A stretch of 64,000 nucleotides of DNA from assembly GCA_963785755.1 (NCBI GenBank), contig CAWAXG010000013.1, positions 496,001-560,000 on the forward strand, written 5' to 3'. The position numbers and the translations under genes were made by a program. Shown here in pieces: positions 19,610 to 28,183 of the stretch. Position 1 is the first letter of the stretch; each line of letters opens with the position of its first letter. The notes below the pieces were generated by a model. It was not told the DNA's origin and searched no databases. It saw only the letters and a program-made list of their open reading frames with translations. This DNA comes from JACCXG01 sp963785755 (GTDB lineage: Bacteria; Acidobacteriota; Vicinamibacteria; Vicinamibacterales; 2-12-FULL-66-21).

Positions 19610-20401
19610 TCACGCGAGGAAGGCAGCAAGCGCCGCGGAAAACTCGGCGGGACTCTCGAGGCTCGACAGGTGGCCCGCGCGCGTCAGCGTGGTCAACCGC
19701 GATTGCGGGAGGAGTTTGTGCATTGCCTCTCCTTCGGACAAGGGAATCACCGTGTCCTCGTCCGAGGCAATCACCAGCGCCGGGCAGGCGATGCGCGGCA
19801 GCAGGTCCATCGAGTCGGGGCGGCCCTTCATGGCCTGGAGCGCGCCGTCTATTCCGGCCGCGGCGTTCGCCTCGATGAGCGTGCGAACGAGCGGCGCCAG
19901 GTGTGGGCGCGTCGTCCGTGAGGTTTCACCGAGCAGCTTCGGAATCATCTGATCCGCGACCGCCGACGGTCCTTTGGCGCGGGCCAGCGCGGACAGCTGA
20001 TCGCGTGCGGCCCGTCCCTCGGGCGTATCCGCGGCGGCCTTCGTATTGGCGAGGATCATCGCCGTGAACCGTGACGGCGCCTTGCGAAACAGCGCGAACG
20101 TCACGTAGCCGCCCATCGACAGACCGCCAAACGCGGCAGTATCAATCCGAAGCGCGTCGAGCCAGGCGTCGACGTCCCCGGCCAGATCGTCGATCGTCGC
20201 GGCCGCCCCCTGCGCGCCTGGGCCGAAGCCGCGCAGATCCGGCGCGAGCACACGCCAGCCTTCAGGCGGCTGCTCGAGCTGCGGGCGCCACAGGTCGGAG
20301 AAGAGTGGAAAGGCATGAAGCAGCACCAGCGGCCGCCCCTCGCCCGACTCCAGATACCGCACGCTCCCGCTCCCGATGCTGACCACCCGCTCGCGGATCA
20401 T
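19610..20401 (-). CDS. alpha/beta hydrolase
   Basis: A 263-residue cytosolic alpha/beta-fold hydrolase of the 3-oxoadipate enol-lactonase/esterase type. The oxyanion-hole segment LVLLHAFPL, nucleophile elbow GGLSMGGYV, acid in VIASDEDTVIP and catalytic His in RAGHLSSLE are all in place. The ATG at 20401 starts the conserved MIRERVVSIGSGSVRYLE. Substrate unknown. Upstream lies a 343-base gap dominated by the GTGCT repeat array, which it shares with the divergent LolA-like gene. Confidence 0.88.
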   Translation of the reverse strand: MIRERVVSIGSGSVRYLESGEGRPLVLLHAFPLFSDLWRPQLEQPPEGWRVLAPDLRGFGPGAQGAAATIDDLAGDVDAWLDALRIDTAAFGGLSMGGYVTFALFRKAPSRFTAMILANTKAAADTPEGRAARDQLSALARAKGPSAVADQMIPKLLGETSRTTRPHLAPLVRTLIEANAAAGIDGALQAMKGRPDSMDLLPRIACPALVIASDEDTVIPLSEGEAMHKLLPQSRLTTLTRAGHLSSLESPAEFSAALAAFLA

Positions 20402-20532
20402 CCCGTCATGATACTGCGCGCCCACCGAACACCGCGTCACCCAACCCAGAGCCGCCGATCCGCAGCTCGTCACCCAATCAGTCCCGCTCATCCCGACCGA
20501 TGAAACGCCTTACGCGTGCCATGATATTCAGC

Positions 20533-20731
20533 CACGTGCTGAGTGCTACGCGCTGAGTGCTACGTGCTGGTACTACGTGCTGCGGTCGTCCGTGCGGTTC
20601 TTCGCGGCTGGATGTCGAACCGATAGCAATGCGAGCGCGAGCACGTAGACACGTGAGCACGAGCACGTAGCACATCTGCACGTGGCACGTAGAAGCACGT
20701 GAGCACGCAGCATTTAGCACGTTGCACGTGA
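20533..20731. repeat. GTGCT/AGCAC iterated-word inverted repeat
   Basis: The 343-base gap 20402-20744 is filled mainly by this array. The left part (20533-20584) iterates GTGCT with 2-7-base spacers (CACGTGCTGAGTGCTACGCG). The right part (20640-20731) iterates the complementary AGCAC (GAGCACGTAGCAC, GAAGCACGTGAGCACG). The halves can pair across a 55-base centre. The right edge is 13 bases from the downstream ATG, just ahead of its AAGAGGA ribosome-binding site. No reading frame or promoter is convincing here. Confidence 0.75.
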
Positions 20732-20744
20732 GTAAGAGGAGCCG

Positions 20745-21482
20745 ATGAATCCGAAAGCTCTGGTCGTCGCGTTGTGCGCGGCGCTCGCGATCCCCGGCGC
20801 GGCCGCCGGACAGACCGTGGACGAGCTCGTGGCGCGGCACATCGGCGCACGAGGCGGCTACGAGAGACTGAAAGCCATTCAGACGATCAAGATCACGCGG
20901 ACCGTCGCGACGCCGTTCTCACACGTGCGGGTCATTCTCTACAAGAAGCGCCCGGCGCTGCTGCGCGTCGAACAGGGGCCCTTGAAGTCCACCGCCCCAC
21001 TCGTGCCGCGCGGTGTCAACGCCGATACTGCCTGGGACACTGGCCCAGACGGCAAAGTCGTGATGCGCCCCGAGGCCGCCGGGCAGGAGGCGCGGGACAT
21101 CGATGGCGACTTCGACGGCCTGCTGGTCGACTGGAAGGCCAAGGGACACACGGTCGCGCTCGAGGGACAGGAAAAGCTCCCGTCAGGCGACACCTACCGC
21201 TTGAAAGTCACGACCAGGAGCGGCGCCGTGCGAACGATCTACCTCGACGCCTCAACCTACCTCGAGCGCCGGCAGACCGGCATCCTCAATCTCCCCGGCG
21301 GCCGCCAGTTCAACATCGTCGTCGACTTCGACAATTACCGCGAGGTCGGAGGCGTCAAGTTCGCGCACGACATCAACGAAGAGCGGACGGGCAAGGAGCC
21401 CGTTCAGTCACTGGTGTCGTATACGGACAAGATCGAGATCAATGTGCCGATGGAAGATGGGATTTTTGCACCAGCAAAATGA
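20745..21482 (+). CDS. secreted LolA/LolB-fold-like protein (outer-membrane lipoprotein-sorting type)
   Basis: A 245-residue protein with a signal peptide (MNPKALVVALCAALAIPGAAAG). The remainder alternates beta strands in the manner of the LolA/LppX-like half barrel: LVARHIGARGGYERLKAIQT at the start, DTYRLKVTTRSGAVRTIYLD, and FDNYREVGGVKFAHDI near the end. Such proteins bind lipids or lipoproteins in the periplasm. Similarity is at fold level only. The ATG has an AAGAGGA box eight bases upstream. The stop codon is followed directly by a GGTTCA repeat array shared with the convergent VanZ gene. Confidence 0.7.
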   Translation: MNPKALVVALCAALAIPGAAAGQTVDELVARHIGARGGYERLKAIQTIKITRTVATPFSHVRVILYKKRPALLRVEQGPLKSTAPLVPRGVNADTAWDTGPDGKVVMRPEAAGQEARDIDGDFDGLLVDWKAKGHTVALEGQEKLPSGDTYRLKVTTRSGAVRTIYLDASTYLERRQTGILNLPGGRQFNIVVDFDNYREVGGVKFAHDINEERTGKEPVQSLVSYTDKIEINVPMEDGIFAPAK

Positions 21483-21483
21483 C

Positions 21484-21556
21484 TTCAAAGGTTCAGCGGT
21501 TCAAGAGGTTCAAGGGTTCAGAGGTTCAAGGGTTCAGGTTCAAGAGTTCGGGTTCA
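21484..21556. repeat. GGTTCA iterated-word array between convergent genes
   Basis: About eight copies of GTTCA spaced by 2-5 bases (GGTTCAAGGGTTCAGAGGTT and similar), all in the same orientation. The array fills the gap between the LolA-like gene and the VanZ gene. Its last TCA (21554-21556) is the VanZ stop codon read on the minus strand. Confidence 0.85.
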
Positions 21557-22690
21557 GTTGTGTCGCGCTAGCCGGTGGCGAAGCCATGGGAGCGCCAGCA
21601 GGAGGACGAGAATCGCGACCCCGGTCCAGTAGAGGCCCTTGGGCCAGACGTGGATGTCCGACGGGTGTGCAGTGCTTTCGTAAGCGGTGAGCGCGGATGA
21701 TGCCGCCGCGCGGCGCTCGGCGTCGGCGCGATGCTCGGCTCCCCATCGGTGGCCGGTTTTCGACACATACGACGGTGTGTCGAGGACTGGCGCGAAGTAG
21801 CGTTCGAGAATCTGGTTTTCCCCCCAGGCGCCGCGAACGTCCTCCGCGGTCCACGCCCTGTTGCGGCGCTCCACGTGCCACAGCCCCTCGGTCATGTACT
21901 GGTCCTCGGCCGAGAGTCTCTTCGGGCGCTCGAAGAACGTGCCGCGCCAGCGAGCGGTGCGATCGGCGGCGAGCTCGTCGAGTCGCGCCGGAGTGAAGCA
22001 GGAACGAAAGCTCCAGCCATCGCCCTGAATGGCGTAGCCGACGTGCACGCTCACGAAGAACCCGGCGAACACGAGGACCGTCAGCGCGGCGATTGCACCA
22101 ATCCTGCGGCGCCCTTCAGGGGTCAGCGCGAAACGGAAGCCATCCAGAGGCTCCAGCGCGATGCTGAAGATCAGGCCGCACCCGATCGCGACGCCATTGA
22201 GAAAGATGTCCCGGACGTCGCCGACCCTCGCGGGGATGAACCATTGGAACCACTCCTCGATCGTGCCGACGATCAGGCCCGCGAGCACCGGCAGCACCAC
22301 GGCGGACAGATCGCCGGCCGGACGCCAGCCGCGATAGAACAGCCAGGTGATCAACCCGTACTCGACGAAATGGAAGCGCTCGACGGCGTTGACCTGCGGG
22401 TCCGGCGTGCGCGTCGCGTAGGTGTAGACGGCGGCGATGATCAGGGACACCGCGATGGCGGCATGGCGCGGCGCGCGTCGATCGCGAATGCGCGCCAGCG
22501 CGGCCACGATCGCCGTGACGACCGCGAGCAGGACGATGCCGCCGATAATGCGGACGAACTGGCCGGGAAAGCGGAGCAGGAGCGCGCGGCGAATCTCGCC
22601 GATGAAGGGAGCGGCGAGGACCAGCACCGACGAGACCGCCGACGCGATGACGAAGGGCAGGACACGGAACCGCTGGTGTGGCTCTGCCAT
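21554..22690 (-). CDS. VanZ-family membrane protein with C-terminal extension
   Basis: Integral membrane protein of 378 residues with five or six N-terminal helices, a soluble stretch and a final helix (VAILVLLLALPWL). The VanZ core shows RFHFVEYGLITWLFYRG and the characteristic EEWFQWFIPARVGDVRDIFLN. VanZ of enterococci gives low-level teicoplanin resistance, but most relatives are of unknown role. The C-terminal half, from about residue 215, is unrelated to small VanZ proteins and has no match I recognise. The stop codon lies in the adjacent repeat array. Confidence 0.8.
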   Translation of the reverse strand: MAEPHQRFRVLPFVIASAVSSVLVLAAPFIGEIRRALLLRFPGQFVRIIGGIVLLAVVTAIVAALARIRDRRAPRHAAIAVSLIIAAVYTYATRTPDPQVNAVERFHFVEYGLITWLFYRGWRPAGDLSAVVLPVLAGLIVGTIEEWFQWFIPARVGDVRDIFLNGVAIGCGLIFSIALEPLDGFRFALTPEGRRRIGAIAALTVLVFAGFFVSVHVGYAIQGDGWSFRSCFTPARLDELAADRTARWRGTFFERPKRLSAEDQYMTEGLWHVERRNRAWTAEDVRGAWGENQILERYFAPVLDTPSYVSKTGHRWGAEHRADAERRAAASSALTAYESTAHPSDIHVWPKGLYWTGVAILVLLLALPWLRHRLARHN

Positions 22691-22709
22691 CACGGCGGCG
22701 GCATGCCCG

Positions 22710-23780
22710 CTAGACGAATCGGGTCAGCGTGACGTCGAGCGCGCGCGCCTGGCGCGCGCCGCGGTGCCACTGGACGAGAATCGGACTCTGGTAGGTACCC
22801 TCGATGATGGCGCCGGTGCCCGCGATGTCGCGGTCGGAGACCAGGAGGCTGACCGATCGTTTCATCCGGAGGAACCGCGCGGCCGGCATCGCGATCGCCT
22901 GCGACAGCACCGTTTCGACCATCGACTCGCGCAGGCCGAGCGCGTCGACCAGACGGTTGAACACGCGCACGAGATCGTATTTCGCGTAGTCGAGCGTCTT
23001 GGCCGGAATCGCGCGCGGATTGCCGAGGATGTGGCCCGCCTTCTCCGCCATGAATCGCAGCGGGTCGCACAGGACCTCAGACAGGTCGTGCCGCATCAGC
23101 AGCGTCTCGTACTCGTTCACCGTGAGGCCGGCGTGCCGCTCGCCCGGGGCGAGGGTCAATCGCAGCCGGCCCTTCGTCACCCCGTGCCTGGCGACCATCT
23201 CCGCGCACTGCGCATAAATCCCGAACTTCGGGTTCTTGAGATTGACCGAATCGACGGTGTGCCCGGAGACCGGCACCGTCAGCCGCGCGTGCGCGACCGG
23301 CTCTTCGACGCGGTAGCCGAGCACCGACGTCACCCGGCGGCGAGGCTGTCCATTGTGGACGCCGTCGAGATCGATGAAGGACATCGGCTCGCTGCGGCGG
23401 TTCTGATACGCCACGCAGGTCCGCAGCGCGCCGGCCATGAACGCGAGGTGCGAGTCGGCGTTCCGCGGCTCGATCGGCTTCTGCGCCTCGGTCAATTCCG
23501 TGCGCCGGGCGAGGTTGTCGTGCTCGTAGCCGGCGCCCTGCGGAAACATCGTGCGGAAGACCTCGATGTACGGCATCACGCCGGCGTTGTTGTGATTGAG
23601 CCGCGAGGCGACGGCGGGGTCGAGGTAGCCGGCCGTGGTGTGGAACGAGCAACACAGCGCCCGCGGGTAGTCGTCGAGCACGGGCCCGAACCTGGCGTTG
23701 AGGGCGCTCCGGACGTCGATGACATCGACACGGGCTCGAGGCGTGAGCTCGAGCGTCAGCTCGAGTGGAGCGGATGACAT
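22710..23780 (-). CDS. YjbQ (UPF0047)-like domain fused to an unknown C-terminal domain
   Basis: From the ATG at 23780 the product has 356 residues. Residues about 1-150 follow the YjbQ/UPF0047 pattern: SFHTTAGYLDP, LNHNNAGVMPYIEVF, GYEHDN, RNADSHLAFMAGALRTCVAY and FIDLDGVHNGQPRRR. YjbQ proteins are single-domain, about 130-140 residues, with thiamin-phosphate-synthase-like activity reported for some. The remaining 200 residues (from about VTSVLGYRVEEPVAHARL) form a domain I cannot assign. Upstream in-frame starts at 23825 and 23855 cannot be excluded. The 5' end abuts the CBS gene across about 105 bases. Confidence 0.65.
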   Translation of the reverse strand: MSSAPLELTLELTPRARVDVIDVRSALNARFGPVLDDYPRALCCSFHTTAGYLDPAVASRLNHNNAGVMPYIEVFRTMFPQGAGYEHDNLARRTELTEAQKPIEPRNADSHLAFMAGALRTCVAYQNRRSEPMSFIDLDGVHNGQPRRRVTSVLGYRVEEPVAHARLTVPVSGHTVDSVNLKNPKFGIYAQCAEMVARHGVTKGRLRLTLAPGERHAGLTVNEYETLLMRHDLSEVLCDPLRFMAEKAGHILGNPRAIPAKTLDYAKYDLVRVFNRLVDALGLRESMVETVLSQAIAMPAARFLRMKRSVSLLVSDRDIAGTGAIIEGTYQSPILVQWHRGARQARALDVTLTRFV

Positions 23781-23885
23781 GTGGTCAGCGCACGCGGCCG
23801 GTTCGCTGCGTGCGCGAATGGCCATTCCCAAGAATACCATGCAGACCCTTTGCAATGCAAAGCAAAAGTCGACCCCGGGCCGGCT

Positions 23886-25260
23886 TCAGCACAGCACGCG
23901 AATCAGGTCGGATCGCGTGATGATGAAGGTCTTTTCGGTCTTGAAGTCCCGGACCAATACCGCGGGATTGACCGAGGTAATCATCGTCGAGAGCAGCTCG
24001 ACGGGAGTCGAGATGTCGACGAAGGGAAACGCCGGCTGCATGATGGCCTCGACCGGCCCGGTCTTGATCGACGAATCCCGCACCAGCTCGGCATAGAGGT
24101 GCGCCTCGTTCAACGAGCCGACCAGCCGTTTGTCGTGGGTAATCGAGATCTGCGAGAAGTCGTGCTGGCTCATGAGCCGGACCGCCGCTTCCACCGTCTC
24201 GGTGGCCTCGAGCGCCCGCAGCTCTCCCGACAGCCCGGTCGCGACCAGATCCCGCGCCGTCATGCCGGTCTTCTCCAGGAACCCCTTCTCGCGCATCCAC
24301 TCGTCGTTGAACATCTTGCCGAGATACCGCGATCCATGGTCGTGGAAGATCACCACGATCGTGTCGTCCCGCGTGAAGCGATCCTTCAGCTGCAGCAGCC
24401 CGGCCATCGCCGATCCGGCGGAGTTGCCGGCGAAGATCCCTTCCTGACACGCAATGCGGCGGGTCATGAGCGCCGCATCCTTGTCGGTCACCTTCTCGAA
24501 ATGATCGATGACGTCGAAGTCGACGTTCTTCGGGAGGAAGTCCTCGCCGATCCCTTCGGTGATGTAGGGATAGATCTCGTTCTTGTCGAAGACGCCGGTC
24601 TCCTTGTACTTCTTGAAGACCGAGCCGTAGGTGTCGATCCCCCAGACCTTGATCTTCGGGTTCCGCTCCTTGAGGTAACGGCCGACGCCGCTGATCGTGC
24701 CGCCGGTGCCGACGCCCACTACCAGGTGCGTCACGCGGCCATCGGTCTGCTCCCAGATCTCCGGTCCGGTCTGCTCGTAGTGAGCGGCTGAGTTCGAGAG
24801 ATTGTCGTACTGGTTCGCCTTCCACGAGTTCGGCAGCTCGCGCTCGAGCCGCGAGGAGACGGAATAGTACCGAGCGCGGATCCTCAGGCTCGACGTTGGT
24901 GGGACAGACGATCACTTCAGCGCCGAAGGCCTTGAGGGCGTCGATCTTCTCCTTCGACTGCTTGTCCGTCGTCGTGAACACGCAGCGGTAGCCCTTGACC
25001 ACCGCGGCGATCGCCAGCCCCATGCCGGTATTGCCGGACGTGCCCTCGATGATCGTGCCGCCGGGCTTCAGCAGGCCGGCCCGCTCCGCATCCTCGATCA
25101 TGCGGACGGCCATGCGATCCTTGATGGAGTTGCCGGGATTGAAGGTCTCGATCTTCGCGAGCACGGTCGCGTCGATCACGCCGCGAGTGATGCGGTTAAT
25201 CCGCACCATCGGCGTGTTGCCGATCACATCGAGAATGGTCGGAGCGATCTTCCGCGTCAT
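23886..25260 (-). CDS. cystathionine beta-synthase-like PLP enzyme with CBS-domain pair, one frameshift
   Basis: Fold-type II PLP enzyme that would condense serine (or O-acetylserine) with homocysteine or sulfide. PLP lysine lies in NPGNSIKDRMA (about residue 45), the substrate loop is GTSGNTGMG and the phosphate loop VGTGGTISGVG. Two CBS modules follow from about residue 335 (AVRLMSQHDFSQISITHD, MITSVNPAVLVRD). There is no haem-binding N-terminus, as usual for bacterial forms. The frame breaks after EPEDPRS: removing one G at 24870-24871 restores YYSVSSRLERELPNSW and a 457-residue protein. The plus-strand context is AGTACCGAG. The ATG overlaps the upstream VOC gene stop (ATGA). Confidence 0.88.
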
Positions 25261-25682
25261 GCCGATGGGGCGGCCGGCAGGTAGGTCCCGAACGACCACA
25301 GGTTTCCTTCCAGATCGCGCGCGGCGTACTCGCGCGATCCGTAGTCGGTGTCGCGGAGCTCGTAGACGATCTCGGCGCCCGCGGCCCGCGCGCGGGCGTA
25401 GTGGGTGTCGATATCAGGCACGTACATGTAGATGCCCTGGGTGACCGCGCCGAGCTCGCGCGAGGTCTTCAGGCCCAGATTGTCGTCCTTCGCCGTCGCG
25501 ACCATCACCACGCTGCCGCCGAACCCGAGCTCGGCGTGCGCGATCGTGTCGTCAGGCCCGGCGTGGACTCCACGCTCCTCGAGACCGAACGAGTGGACGA
25601 GCCAGGCAATCGCGACGCGGGCGTCCTCGTACCGCATGAACGGGAACATCGTGACGGCATTGCTCGACAGTGTTTCCGGCAT
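25257..25682 (-). CDS. VOC-family (PhnB/glyoxalase-like) protein
   Basis: A 141-residue VOC-fold protein close to the PhnB-like group: MFPFMRYEDARVAIAWLVHSFG, then the swapped-order half with TQGIYMYVPDIDTHYARARAAGAEIVYE and the closing AARDLEGNLWSFGTYLP. Classical metal ligands are only partly kept, so an enzymatic role is uncertain. Its last bases overlap the start of the CBS-like gene, a coupling that suggests shared expression. Confidence 0.85.
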   Translation of the reverse strand: MPETLSSNAVTMFPFMRYEDARVAIAWLVHSFGLEERGVHAGPDDTIAHAELGFGGSVVMVATAKDDNLGLKTSRELGAVTQGIYMYVPDIDTHYARARAAGAEIVYELRDTDYGSREYAARDLEGNLWSFGTYLPAAPSA

Positions 25683-25718
25683 GCAACGCTCCTCGGAACG
25701 ATTCTACGCCATGACGAA

Positions 25719-27176
25719 TCACCACAAGCCGGCGCGGCCTCGCACCGACTCGGACAGCTTGGCCGGATCGAAGCCGACGCCTCCCTTGAAGACCGTCTCG
25801 ACCCGCCGCACATCGCCAATGGCCCTCGACGGATCGCCATCGACGATGACGAGATCCGCCTGTTTGCCGGTGGCGATCGTGCCGATCGATGCCTCACGGC
25901 CGAGGTACACGGCGCCGTTCCGTGTACCGATGGCAATCGCCTCGAGCGGCGAAAAACCAGCCTCGACGAGCAGCTCGAGCTGACGTTGATTGGAGAACCC
26001 GGGAACGACCCCACCGCCGCCAGTGGGATCCGTGCCGGCGATGAGCAGCCCGCCAGCACGCGCAAAGGCGAGCTCCAGCGCCATGGCCTTCGGGAACAGC
26101 TTGCTGTAAATGGATTGCTGGTTGCGCGCCGTCCGGGCGTGATTCTCCTCGAACTGCGTGCGGAGCTGCGGCAGCAGCACGTCGAGGCCCGGAGGAAGAG
26201 GGCGGCCTGGCGTGTACGTCTCGAAAACCGTCAGCGTCGACGTGAGCGCGACCTTTCGTGCGACGAGCGTCTTCACGAGCGCTGTGAATGCCGGGCTCTT
26301 CTCGTCTAGCGCGGCGATCGTCTGCTGCCCGCGCCCCTGCCCCGGGCAGACGTCCGCCTGTTTGTCGGCGACGAAGTCGGTCGCCGCGAAGAAGCCGTGT
26401 TCGAGATTGTCGATGCCGAGGTCGGCGGCTTCGGCGTAGGTGACCGAACACAGATGCCCGGTCACTTTCAAGCCACGGGCATGGGCAGCCTGAATCGCGG
26501 CGCCAAGCTGCGCCCGAGTGATCTGCATGTACGCCTTGAACGAGGTCGCGCCCATGTCGGCCCAGTAGTTGACGTGACGGCGCGCTTCTTCCGCGTCGCG
26601 CATGTCGTGCATCTGCAGGAACTGATTGGGGCCATTCAGATATGGCGCCGTGGCATCGATCGACGGTCCCGGCTGCTGGCCGCTGTCGATCAGCCGTTTC
26701 AACTTGAGATCCATCAGGCCGTTCACATTCCCGCCGGTCCTCATCGTCGTCACGCCACCCGCCAGATACAGCCGGATGAAGCTCTGACCGACCTGACCGT
26801 AGACCTGGGGACCGGTCGGGTAATACAGGTGCTCGTGCACCATGACGAGACCGGGGATGACGCTCTTGCCCGATAGATCGACGACCGTCGCTCCCTCCGG
26901 AGGAGCCACGGGCTTGCCATCGCCGAGCTCCGCGATCCTGCCGTCGCGAATGACGAGCGTCTGCCCTTCGCGCGCCGGACCGCCGGTGCCGTCAATCACT
27001 CGCACATTGGTCAGGGCGACCACGGGGACATCGATCTTCACGAAGCCCTTGACGGCGTCGCTCATCGCGGGGCGCTGCGGCGGACTCGACGCCTGATTCC
27101 GCGGCGGGACGGCGCCGAGCGGCGCAAGGATCAGCACGGGCACGCACGCGGCCATCGCAACGAGTGAGCGTTTCAT
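25719..27176 (-). CDS. secreted metal-dependent amidohydrolase
   Basis: A 485-residue amidohydrolase-superfamily enzyme with a signal peptide (MKRSLVAMAACVPVLILAPL). The binuclear metal site is visible: HxH in VMVHEHLYYP, bridging Lys in TSFKAYMQI, His in VTGHLCSV and LEHGFFA, and the terminal Asp in IAGTDPTGGG. The N- and C-terminal beta-sandwich is present (LTNVRVIDGTGGPAREG; GKQADLVIVDGDP). It resembles imidazolonepropionase/prolidase-like secreted enzymes common in this phylum; substrate unknown. The ATG at 27176 starts the signal peptide and lies 16 bases downstream of the EamA gene, so the two are likely co-transcribed. Confidence 0.9.
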   Translation of the reverse strand: MKRSLVAMAACVPVLILAPLGAVPPRNQASSPPQRPAMSDAVKGFVKIDVPVVALTNVRVIDGTGGPAREGQTLVIRDGRIAELGDGKPVAPPEGATVVDLSGKSVIPGLVMVHEHLYYPTGPQVYGQVGQSFIRLYLAGGVTTMRTGGNVNGLMDLKLKRLIDSGQQPGPSIDATAPYLNGPNQFLQMHDMRDAEEARRHVNYWADMGATSFKAYMQITRAQLGAAIQAAHARGLKVTGHLCSVTYAEAADLGIDNLEHGFFAATDFVADKQADVCPGQGRGQQTIAALDEKSPAFTALVKTLVARKVALTSTLTVFETYTPGRPLPPGLDVLLPQLRTQFEENHARTARNQQSIYSKLFPKAMALELAFARAGGLLIAGTDPTGGGGVVPGFSNQRQLELLVEAGFSPLEAIAIGTRNGAVYLGREASIGTIATGKQADLVIVDGDPSRAIGDVRRVETVFKGGVGFDPAKLSESVRGRAGLW

Positions 27177-27192
27177 CGAGTACTCCAGCGCC

Positions 27193-28077
27193 TCACGGCT
27201 TTCTCCGGAAGACGTCCAGGACAACGGCGACCGCCAGCAGGATGCACACTCCGCCGACGGCGGTTCTGACCGACATGCGTTCGCCGAGAATCGCGGCGCC
27301 GAGCAGGACCGCCACGAGCGGCTCGACCAGACCCATGCTGAGCAGCTTGGTCGCGCCAATCCGCTTCAGCAGCCAGTAGTTCAGCCAGGCGCCGGCCACC
27401 GATCCCGCCAGCGCAAGATACACACCGGACGCGATCGCGGTGGTCGACCAGGCGCGGGACAGTGGATTGCCTTCCACGACGAACGCGTAAACCATCAGCG
27501 GCCCGAGCGCCGTCAGCATCTGCCCGGCCGTGATGACGCTGGGATGGAGGGTGTGCACGCGACGCCGCATCACGACGTACGAGATCGCCACGCACGCGGC
27601 GCTTGCCACGACGGCGACGCTCCCACTGAGCGCGCGACCCGTGCCCGTGTCGAACTGATCCCAGAAAATCGCCGCGACGCCAGCCACGCCGACACCGAGC
27701 GCGATTCCCTTGCCGGCCGTCATCTTCTCGTCGTCGAGCAGCAGGTGGGCGAACACGAAGCCAAACACCGGCGTCATCGCCTGCAGCACCGCGGTCAACC
27801 CCGAGGAGATGAACTGCACACCCCAGTTGAGGAGCGCGTAGTTCACGCCGAGCAGTAGAAAACCGGTTGCGGCAATGAGCCGCCAGTCCGTGGACAGGCT
27901 GGGCATCGGGACGCGCTGCGCGATCGTGACAGGCACGAGCACCGCGAGCGCGATGGACAGGCGGAATGCCGCGAAGGTGACCGGCGGCACGTCGCGCACG
28001 CCGAGCTTGATGAACAACCACACCGTGCTCCAAATGGCGCACGTCACCACCCAGACGGCGAGAACTGATGCGGTCAC
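27193..28077 (-). CDS. EamA-family (DMT superfamily) transporter
   Basis: A 294-residue inner-membrane protein with ten predicted helices in two EamA repeats (ASVLAVWVVTCAIWSTVWLF and SGSVAVVASAACVAISYVV). The second repeat ends with LVEPLVAVLLGAAILGERMS, a conserved pattern of drug/metabolite exporters. Substrate unknown. Divergent from the orphan permease gene with about 106 bases between. Confidence 0.9.
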   Translation of the reverse strand: MTASVLAVWVVTCAIWSTVWLFIKLGVRDVPPVTFAAFRLSIALAVLVPVTIAQRVPMPSLSTDWRLIAATGFLLLGVNYALLNWGVQFISSGLTAVLQAMTPVFGFVFAHLLLDDEKMTAGKGIALGVGVAGVAAIFWDQFDTGTGRALSGSVAVVASAACVAISYVVMRRRVHTLHPSVITAGQMLTALGPLMVYAFVVEGNPLSRAWSTTAIASGVYLALAGSVAGAWLNYWLLKRIGATKLLSMGLVEPLVAVLLGAAILGERMSVRTAVGGVCILLAVAVVLDVFRRKP

Positions 28078-28183
28078 GAGTGAGCGATTGTAGTCCGCTC
28101 CCGACTACCGGATTTTCGTAAACTTGGCGGCGTCAGGCTCCGTCTTACTAGCGGGGCCGACGCCCGGCCATGCTGGACACTCT

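Noticed and set aside
24861..24875. AGTACCGA as a universal base-calling error
   Set aside because: TCGTACT without the extra base is present intact at four other places, so it is not a fixed error; kept only as a possible hot spot.
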